Shown here in pieces: positions 6,563 to 11,838 of a stretch of 13,397 nt of DNA; position 1 is the first letter of the stretch; every line of letters starts with the position of its first letter. Origin of the DNA: Haloferacaceae archaeon. GTDB lineage: Archaea > Halobacteriota > Halobacteria > Halobacteriales > Haloferacaceae. Where the stretch lies: the NCBI GenBank assembly GCA_003554115.1, contig PWFE01000065.1, positions 1 through 13,397 of the forward strand, given 5' to 3'. Below the pieces are notes generated by a model. The model saw only the letters and a list, made by a program, of their open reading frames with translations, was not told where the DNA came from and ran no database searches. A program made the translations under genes and the position numbers.

Positions 6563-7759
6563 TTAGCCACCCGCAGCGGCCGTCGGACGCGTGCCGGCGA
6601 TAACCAGCCACAGCCCAGCGAGTGTCACCGCACACGTGAGCGCGAGTGCAGCGGTGTAGCTCTCTGTGTAGGCAATCGAAGCGGTCCCCAGCGGCGGCAT
6701 CGCCAGCGAACCGATTCCGGCTGAGATGTTGAACATCCCGACAACCGCCGAATCCATTTCGGGCGGATACACCTCCAACAACAGCGGAATGTAGAGCGTC
6801 GCACAACCACCGAGGCCGAGACCAATGAGCACGACGCCGATGGCGACCACAGGGACCGGGGGAGCGACCAGGAGCGCGATACCGACTGCCGAGCCAGCGA
6901 GCGCGCCGAGAAACGCCCGCCTCGAGCCGATCCGGTCGGCGAGATAGCCGCTGGCGATCCGCGAGATGATGCTCACCCCGCCGATCAGCCCGAATGCTGT
7001 TGAGGCGCCGACGGCACTGAGTCCCCGGGCTGAAAACAGGTCGACCGCGAACGCTGCGAGCAGATGGTACCACGCGAACGCCAGTCCCATTCCGACAAAC
7101 AGATACTGAAACTGCCGGTCGCCGGCCAACCCGACCGACCACTCGACCATCTCGCCGACCGAATCAGTCGAGTGGTCGACCCAGTCGGGACGCTTGCAGA
7201 CGAGTCCCGCCAGCAGAAAGCCAACAGCCGTCGTGCCGATAATCAGCCCGAAGGCCTGTTCGACGCTGTAAGCGTCGAAAGCGAGTTGCCACAGCGGCGG
7301 GAAGATAAAGAGTCCAAGACCGTTGCCGACGAAGATTAGCCCCGTAGCTGCTCCGCGGTGTTGTTCGAACCACCGAGGGACGACCGAAGCGACGAGCACA
7401 AACGCGGTTCCAAGTGCCAACCCAAGCAGCCCAAACACGACGAACAGGCCGAGATAGGAGTCGACGACGTACAGTGCGGGCGCGACGAACCCCGTTGTCG
7501 CTGCGCAGGCCAGCAGAATCCCGCGTGCCGGCAGCCGGACGCCGAGCACACCGATCACGCCGGAGCCAATAAAGAAGGCAAACAACATCACCGAAAAAAC
7601 GGTCGACAGTGCAACCGGCGAGATGCCGAACGCCTCGCTAAACGGCTCGCGGAAGATGCCGTACGAAAGCGGCGTGCCGAACGTAAACACCATTGCAAAC
7701 GCCCCGACACTGGCGACCAACCAGCTGTGTCGACTGTCGGCAGTTGCTCCGGATACCAC
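6563..7759 (-). CDS. Major facilitator superfamily transporter (monocarboxylate / oxalate-formate-like)
   Basis: A 398-residue polytopic membrane protein with about 12 helices, for example SWLVASVGAFAMVF, YLGLFVVFGLLGLALGTAFV and VPVVAIGVVLIGLGLGG. Between helices 8 and 9 the MFS loop GYLADRIGSRRAFLG resembles the superfamily motif GxLaDrxGrr. PRWFEQHRGAATGLIFVGNGLG matches the region after helix 4 in monocarboxylate and OFA-type carriers. The substrate cannot be assigned. The frame stays open far upstream but there overlaps ribH on the other strand, so the real start is later: GTG at 7759, with a BRE/TATA-like CGTTTTCAG centred 27 bases before it, or GTG at 7834, which would add a basic 25-residue tail. 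A purine link through its neighbour purK is possible but only by position. Confidence 0.8.
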   Translation of the reverse strand: MVSGATADSRHSWLVASVGAFAMVFTFGTPLSYGIFREPFSEAFGISPVALSTVFSVMLFAFFIGSGVIGVLGVRLPARGILLACAATTGFVAPALYVVDSYLGLFVVFGLLGLALGTAFVLVASVVPRWFEQHRGAATGLIFVGNGLGLFIFPPLWQLAFDAYSVEQAFGLIIGTTAVGFLLAGLVCKRPDWVDHSTDSVGEMVEWSVGLAGDRQFQYLFVGMGLAFAWYHLLAAFAVDLFSARGLSAVGASTAFGLIGGVSIISRIASGYLADRIGSRRAFLGALAGSAVGIALLVAPPVPVVAIGVVLIGLGLGGCATLYIPLLLEVYPPEMDSAVVGMFNISAGIGSLAMPPLGTASIAYTESYTAALALTCAVTLAGLWLVIAGTRPTAAAGG

Positions 7760-7847
7760 AGCCCGGGTTTCGTGCAGGCGGCTGAAAACGTTCTGTTTCG
7801 ACCGGCGAGAACGGTAGGTCTTTTGCCGAACCACGTGACCTCCGAGT

Positions 7848-8252
7848 ATGACCGCACTGGGACTGGTAGTAGCCCAATTCAACAGTTCAGTTACCACCGA
7901 GATGCAGGCGGCAGCCGAGGCAGCCGCCGCCGACCGAGACGCAGAAATCGTCGACGTGATCGAAATACCGGGCGCATACGATGCGCCGCTGGCTGCCGAC
8001 CGGCTGGCTCGCCGCGAAGAAGTCGACGCTGTGGCCGTCATCGGCGCAATCGTCTCTGGCGACACTGACCACGACCGAGTGATCGCAGATGCAGCCGCCC
8101 AAGGACTGACTGATGTGAGCCTCGAACGCGACAAACCTGTCACCTTCGGCGTCAGCGGGCCGGGGATGAGTGGTGCGGAGGCTCGCGAGCGACACGAGAA
8201 AGGAGCGGAAGCCGTAAACGCCGCCGTGGATATGATAGAGGTACTAGCATGA
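7848..8252 (+). CDS. ribH: 6,7-dimethyl-8-ribityllumazine synthase
   Basis: RibH condenses 5-amino-6-ribitylamino-uracil with 3,4-dihydroxybutanone phosphate, the penultimate step of riboflavin synthesis. The 134-residue protein has the substrate motifs QFN (10-12), IPGAYDAPLA (40-49) and the catalytic loop GAIVSGDTDHD (66-76), with His75 as the general acid/base. GVSGPGMSGAEARER is the haloarchaeal version of the C-terminal helix. Length is a little short of bacterial RibH (about 155), as in other archaea. There is no clear Shine-Dalgarno motif; a weak T-rich stretch at 7819-7824, 26 bases before the ATG, could be a TATA element for a leaderless mRNA. The stop overlaps the aminotransferase start by 4 bases (ATGA), so the two are cotranscribed. 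Confidence 0.95.
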   Translation: MTALGLVVAQFNSSVTTEMQAAAEAAAADRDAEIVDVIEIPGAYDAPLAADRLARREEVDAVAVIGAIVSGDTDHDRVIADAAAQGLTDVSLERDKPVTFGVSGPGMSGAEARERHEKGAEAVNAAVDMIEVLA

Positions 8253-9400
8253 CCATGGAGTTTGCAGACCGAGTCGGTCGGGTCGAACCGAGCGCCACGC
8301 TGGCGATCAGCAACCTATCAAGCGAACTGCAGGCCGAAGGCAAAGACGTCGTCGACCTCTCGGTCGGCGAGCCGGATTTCCCGACGCCTGAGAACATCGT
8401 CCAAGCCGCCAAAGACGCGATGGACGCCGGCCACACCGGCTACACCTCCTCGAACGGGATTCCAGAACTCAAAGACGCGCTGGCGAAAAAACTGAACGGC
8501 CAAGGAATCGACGCCAGCCCCAGCGAGATCATCGTCACGCCGGGCGGCAAACAGGGACTGTACGAGACGATCAACACGCTGATTGACGACGGTGACGAAG
8601 TTGTCCTCCTTGATCCCGCGTGGGTCTCCTAAGAGGCGATGGTCAAACTCGCCGGTGGCTCGCTGAACCGCGTCGATCTGTCGCCATACGGCTTCCAGCT
8701 CGAACCGGGCCTCGACGATCTCGCCGAAGCAGTCTCCGACGAAACTGAACTCCTCGTTGTTAACTCACCGTCGAACCCAACCGGCGCGGTCTACTCCGAC
8801 GCAGCCCTCGAAGGTGTCCGTGATCTCGCGGTCGAACACGACTTTGCGGTGATCTCCGATGAGATCTACGAGCGCATTACCTACGACGTCGAACAGACCT
8901 CGCTGGGCTCGCTCGACGGCATGGAAGACCGAACGATCACGCTGAATGGCTTTTCGAAGGCGTTTTCGATGACTGGCTGGCGACTCGGCTACATCCACGC
9001 TCCACAGGATCTGATCGACGAAGCGAGCAAACTGCACTCGCATTCGGTTTCCTGTGCGGTGAACTTCGTCCAGCATGCCGGCGTCGAAGCACTCTCCGAA
9101 CGTACTGACGAGGCAGTAGCGGAGATGCGCGAGGCCTTCCGCGAGCGACGGGATATGCTTGCGGACCTCTTTGCGGAACACGATGTCGACGTCCCAGTCG
9201 GTGACGGCGCATTTTATATGATGATCCCCGTGGACGACGATGACCAAGCGTGGTGTGAGGGCGCAATCCAAGAAGCTCACGTCGCTACCGTCCCCGGTAG
9301 CGCCTTCGGTGCGCCCGGCTATGCGCGAATCTCGTATGCCGCCAGCGAAGAGCGTCTCCGCGAAGCCGTCGACCGACTCGTTGAGCACGAGTACCTGTAA
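8249..9400 (+). pseudogene. Class I/II aspartate aminotransferase interrupted by one in-frame UAA
   Basis: The full frame would encode about 383 residues of a PLP-dependent aspartate/aromatic aminotransferase (fold type I). Codon 128 (8630-8632) is TAA, in the conserved block PAWVS-stop-EAMVKLAGG, where relatives have tyrosine. The frame is intact on both sides. The N-terminal piece (8249-8632, 127 residues) has VGEPDFPTP and the PLP-phosphate loop PGGKQGLYE. The C-terminal piece (8639-9400, 253 residues from an ATG six bases after the stop) has NSPSNPTG, SDEIYE, the PLP lysine in NGFSKAFSMTGWRLGY (Lys237 of the full count) and the substrate arginine in ARISYA. Neither half alone can form the active site. 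No other defect is seen, so this is a recent mutation, a sequence error, or recoding/reinitiation. It is coupled to ribH by a 4-base overlap. Confidence 0.85.
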
Positions 9401-9462
9401 TCACCGACAGAGTTCGGCGGTTCAGCGGCCAAACACGTCGACTGCGTCGGGCCCTGAGCGAA

Positions 9463-9486
9463 AGTAGGAGTTGACTACTGATTTTT
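9463..9486 (+). terminator. Possible terminator after the aminotransferase gene
   Basis: AGTAG (9463-9467) and CTACT (9475-9479) form a five-pair stem with a seven-base loop, followed by five T residues at 9482-9486. It lies about 63 bases after the aminotransferase stop, in the 105-base gap between convergent genes. The stem is short; the T-run is the stronger signal for archaea. Confidence 0.4.
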
Positions 9487-9505
9487 CACTGTCTGTAGGG
9501 CGAGA

Positions 9506-10132
9506 TTACTGGCTCCACTCGATCCGATAGACCTCGGTGTCGATTGCTTTGGTCGCTTCTTTATGATGGTCGAACTGACGGTCGACCTCAAAGTCGGCGG
9601 CGAAGGCGTGGGTGACCTCTCCAGCGTTGTCGGCCGCAAACGCCTCGATAAACGCTTGGCTGCCGGTGTTGTGAACAGAGTACGAGACGTCAGCGATCTC
9701 GGCGGCGGTCTGCAGAAATCCTCGGTCGGCTCCTTCTTGGCCGTTTTGGGCACCGAACGGCGGGTTCATGACGACGGTCGCCGGCTCATCGAGTGCCAGT
9801 GGTGGCCGGGTGGCATCAGCCTGCAGCCAGTGGATTTCGGTGGTTGTGCCGACCCGCTTGCGGTTCGCTTTGGCCGTCCGGAGCGGTTCGCCGTCGACCT
9901 CAAGGCCAATGACGCGACGGGGGCCCCGAAGGGCGGCTCCGAGTGCGAACATCCCCGTGCCGGCACCGAGGTCGACGACCGTCTTACCGCCGAGGTCGCC
10001 TTGGAGGTCCGCCAGGTGGATGACATGGGCTGCCAACGACGGCGGCGTTGGATACTGTTCGAGCGCAGCCCGCGGGTTCTCGAAGCCGGCGACAACCGCC
10101 AGTTGGCCTTCGAGGTCGCGTTTGCGAGCCAT
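9506..10132 (-). CDS. METTL5-family N6-adenine RNA methyltransferase
   Basis: A 208-residue Rossmann-fold SAM-dependent methyltransferase. Motifs: QYPTP (26-30) near the start, the SAM-binding VVDLGAGTGMFALGAAL (52-68), acidic EVD (78-80) at the end of strand 2, and the catalytic NPPFG (123-127) of adenine-N6 enzymes. SYSVHNTGSQAF (150-161) is typical of METTL5, the eukaryotic 18S rRNA m6A enzyme that acts with TRMT112. The archaeal homologue probably modifies rRNA, but its target here is inference. The start at 10132 is preceded by GAGG with seven bases of spacing, a fair Shine-Dalgarno motif, and a TATA-like GTATGATT lies about 60 bases upstream. It is convergent with the aminotransferase gene and divergent from tfb. 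Confidence 0.88.
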   Translation of the reverse strand: MARKRDLEGQLAVVAGFENPRAALEQYPTPPSLAAHVIHLADLQGDLGGKTVVDLGAGTGMFALGAALRGPRRVIGLEVDGEPLRTAKANRKRVGTTTEIHWLQADATRPPLALDEPATVVMNPPFGAQNGQEGADRGFLQTAAEIADVSYSVHNTGSQAFIEAFAADNAGEVTHAFAADFEVDRQFDHHKEATKAIDTEVYRIEWSQ

Positions 10133-10502
10133 CTCAGGGCCTCACAGTCGGTTGTGGGCTGCCGCCCGCGGTCGCTCGTCGGGACTGAATCATACCGACT
10201 GTACTGGCCGTCGGCCCAAAAGTGTTACAACGGAACTACTGGGTGGTACACCAGCCAATATCCAACCGATTGGCACTAACAGAATGCATACAAAACCGCG
10301 TTTAGCATGAGAGACAATGTTTCTCATTCGTCAGCAGTTCTATTGTTCTTGTCAGTAGGCTGTATTTGCTTCTCATGGCCACAAACAGCCGCCTCAGCCG
10401 ATTTGGTCGAACGGTCGACCGTCACGTCAGACGTTTATTACAGAAGACAGGTCTGTTTTATTTCAAAAACGTTTAAATACAGTCCGAACCACAAACCTTA
10501 TA
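10133..10502. other. Intergenic region between divergent METTL5-like gene and tfb
   Basis: This 370-base stretch has no convincing gene. It is more AT-rich than its flanks in the tfb-proximal half. Two inverted repeats stand out: ATGAGA-N9-TCTCAT at 10307-10327 and ACAG-GT-CTGT at 10447-10456, the latter about 16 bases upstream of the tfb TATA box. A short frame from 10307 resembles a lipoprotein signal by chance but overlaps tfb out of frame and has no support. Confidence 0.6.
10472..10479 (+). promoter_or_regulatory. TATA box of tfb, leaderless arrangement
   Basis: TTTAAATA is a near-ideal haloarchaeal TATA element, with an A-rich BRE-like CAAAAACG directly upstream. Its centre is about 27 bases before the tfb ATG at 10503, so transcription should begin at the start codon. 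No Shine-Dalgarno motif precedes the ATG, which fits. Confidence 0.75.
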
Positions 10503-11456
10503 ATGGAACGTCCGAGCAGGCAGCGCCAACAGGAGCGAGAATCGGAACAGCAGTCGGACGAAGCGCTTGAATGTCCGGAGTGTGGGTCGGACGAAATCGT
10601 TACCGACGCCGATCAAGGCGAGTTGGTGTGTGATGACTGTGGGTTGGTTCTCGACGAACAGCAGATCGACCGCGGACCGGAGTGGCGGGCGTTCAATCAC
10701 TCCGAGCGACAGAGTAAATCCCGCGTCGGCGCGCCAATCACTGAAACAATGCACGACCGCGGGCTGACAACCACGATCGACTGGAAAGACAAAGACGCCT
10801 ACGGCCGGTCGCTGTCGTCGGAAAAACGCAGTCAGATGCATCGGCTGCGCAAATGGCAAGAACGCATTCGCACCAAGGACGCCGGCGAGCGCAACCTCCA
10901 GTTCGCACTCAGCGAGATCGACCGCATGGCGAGCGCGCTGGGTGTCCCCCGGTCGGTACGGGAGGTCGCCTCGGTCACCTACCGACGAGCACTCAATGAG
11001 GACCTCATTCGCGGGCGTTCAATCGAGGGCGTTGCGACCGCAACCCTGTATGCGGCCTGTCGACAGGAGGGGATTCCGCGCTCGCTTGACGAGGTCGCCG
11101 AAGTCTCACGGGTCCCACAGAAAGAGATCGGCCGAACCTACCGGTATATTTCTCAAGAACTCGGACTTGAGCTCCGGCCGGTCGACCCCAAACAGTTCGT
11201 TCCACGCTTTGCCTCCTCGCTCGGATTGAGCGAAGAGGTACAGGCGAAAGCCACCGAAATCATCGATGTCTCTGCAGAGGAAGGCCTGCTCTCAGGGAAA
11301 TCACCAACCGGCTTTGCGGCTGCGGCGATCTATGCGGCTTCGCTGTTGTGTAACGAAAAGAAAACCCAACGCGAGGTAGCTGATGTCGCCCAAGTGACTG
11401 AAGTCACGATTCGGAATCGGTATCAAGAGCAGATCGAAGCGATGGGCTTCCGGTGA
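10503..11456 (+). CDS. tfb: Transcription initiation factor IIB (TFB)
   Basis: TFB bridges TBP-TATA complexes and RNA polymerase in archaea. The 317-residue protein has an N-terminal zinc ribbon with Cys24, Cys27, Cys43 and Cys46 (CPECGS and CDDCG), the B-reader/linker region SRVGAPITETMHDRGLTTTI (73-92), and two cyclin-like repeats at about 125-210 and 220-310. GEVADVAQVTEVTIRNRY-type sequence near the C-terminus (here REVADVAQVTEVTIRNRYQE) is the recognition helix for BRE contact. Haloarchaea keep several TFB paralogues for different promoters; which one this is cannot be told. The N-terminal 22 residues are hydrophilic and rich in Glu, Gln and Arg. The stop codon lies in GGTGACC, at the edge of an IS1341-like non-coding element, so the last residues or the stop may come from the insertion. 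Confidence 0.95.
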   Translation: MERPSRQRQQERESEQQSDEALECPECGSDEIVTDADQGELVCDDCGLVLDEQQIDRGPEWRAFNHSERQSKSRVGAPITETMHDRGLTTTIDWKDKDAYGRSLSSEKRSQMHRLRKWQERIRTKDAGERNLQFALSEIDRMASALGVPRSVREVASVTYRRALNEDLIRGRSIEGVATATLYAACRQEGIPRSLDEVAEVSRVPQKEIGRTYRYISQELGLELRPVDPKQFVPRFASSLGLSEEVQAKATEIIDVSAEEGLLSGKSPTGFAAAAIYAASLLCNEKKTQREVADVAQVTEVTIRNRYQEQIEAMGFR

Positions 11457-11710
11457 CCTCCTCCTCGCTGTAAACGACGAGGCTTCCCACGGTACCGCAC
11501 CGCTGAGTTGGGATATTTACTGGTTGACGACCTGTCGGCATGACGGGCCGATGGCGGAGCCACACCGCCGTTACTCCTATCCCCGGCAGGGGGACTCGGA
11601 GTTATCTGTTGACCGAGACACCACAGCGGTTTGAGAGGGTGTCTCGAACGTTCTAGGCCTCGGAGTCCCGAAATTGTGCATTTGAACAGGGCGGTGTGAC
11701 CGCCTCAGTG
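11457..11710 (-). ncRNA. Candidate orphan omega-RNA / sotRNA-like structured RNA
   Basis: Nested inverted repeats predict a multi-stem RNA: CCTCG/CGAGG (11463-11467 with 11478-11482); GGCGG/CCGCC (11553-11557 with 11565-11569); ACTCC/GGAGT (11573-11577 with 11598-11602) enclosing CCCC/GGGG; a nine-pair CGAGACACC/GGTGTCTCG (11614-11622 with 11638-11646); GGGACTC/GAGTCCC (11591-11597 with 11663-11669); and GGCGGT/ACCGCC (11690-11695 with 11699-11704). The GGGACTC and GGAGT pairings overlap at their ends and may be alternatives. RNAs from the 3' end of IS1341-type tnpB genes are known in Halobacterium, and TnpB omega-RNAs end at the element's right end followed by the guide. A minus-strand TATA-like ATATTTAAC near 11735-11743 could drive it. 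Transcription is not shown by the sequence. Confidence 0.45.
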
Positions 11711-11745
11711 TGCGTCAAATTACGGTACGATTCAAGTTAAATATC
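11457..11745 (-). mobile_element. IS200/IS605 (IS1341-type) derived non-coding element, no tnpB
   Basis: Read on the minus strand the region ends GGGAAGCCTCGTCGTTTAC, then AGCGAGGAGGAGGTCAC. This resembles the terminal hairpin and GAGGATGTCAC-like end of haloarchaeal IS1341-type elements as I recall them. The upstream part, with CCAGTAAATATCCCAACTCA and GGAGTAACGGCGGTGTGGC, also resembles the 3' non-coding part of such elements. No tnpA or tnpB frame is present, so it is a remnant or a non-autonomous element like the PATEs described in Haloquadratum. The right end (minus orientation) is adjacent to the tfb stop at 11456. The left end is uncertain; TTTAA at 11739-11735 on the minus strand is a candidate boundary. 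Confidence 0.55.
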
Positions 11746-11785
11746 CGTATTATTGCTGAACGATGATTGTGTCGATGGTGTCGGA

Positions 11786-11820
11786 TTCACGCCCGTCGTG
11801 AACGGTGGGATTCTCTCCTC
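11786..11820. repeat. Second IS-end-like hairpin segment
   Basis: TTCAC/GTGAA (11786-11790 with 11798-11802) overlaps CCGT/ACGG (11793-11796 with 11802-11805), giving alternative small hairpins, followed by GGTGGGATTCTCTCCTCG. The layout CC..CGT-loop-ACGG..GG resembles the hairpin at 11463-11482 read on the other strand. It may be the end of a second IS200/IS605-type remnant or the outer boundary of the same element. The stretch from 11746 to 11785 shows nothing recognisable. Confidence 0.35.
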
Positions 11821-11821
11821 G

Positions 11822-11838
11822 AAAAAGATAGACCGTTC
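11822..11838 (-). terminator. U-tract terminator of the transducer gene
   Basis: Just after the transducer TGA (11841-11839) the minus strand reads GGTCTATCTTTTTC, with five T residues at 11826-11822. Archaeal RNA polymerase can terminate on such T-rich tracts without a strong hairpin. The position, within 20 bases of the stop, is appropriate. Confidence 0.45.

Noticed and set aside
7760..8143. N-terminal extension of the MFS transporter frame up to 8143
   Set aside because: Up to 7848 it is antisense to ribH, a well-supported gene, and the translated residues are low-complexity Ser/Ala/Thr; MFS homology starts just after 7759.
9401..9505. Possible tRNA or small RNA in the gap after the aminotransferase gene
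   Set aside because: No cloverleaf or conserved tRNA T-loop sequence was found; the only structure is the short stem plus T-run listed as a terminator.
10307..10570. Small plus-strand frame with a lipoprotein-like N-terminus before tfb
   Set aside because: It overlaps the start of tfb in another frame, runs through its TATA box, and its second half is not protein-like; no ribosome binding site is seen.
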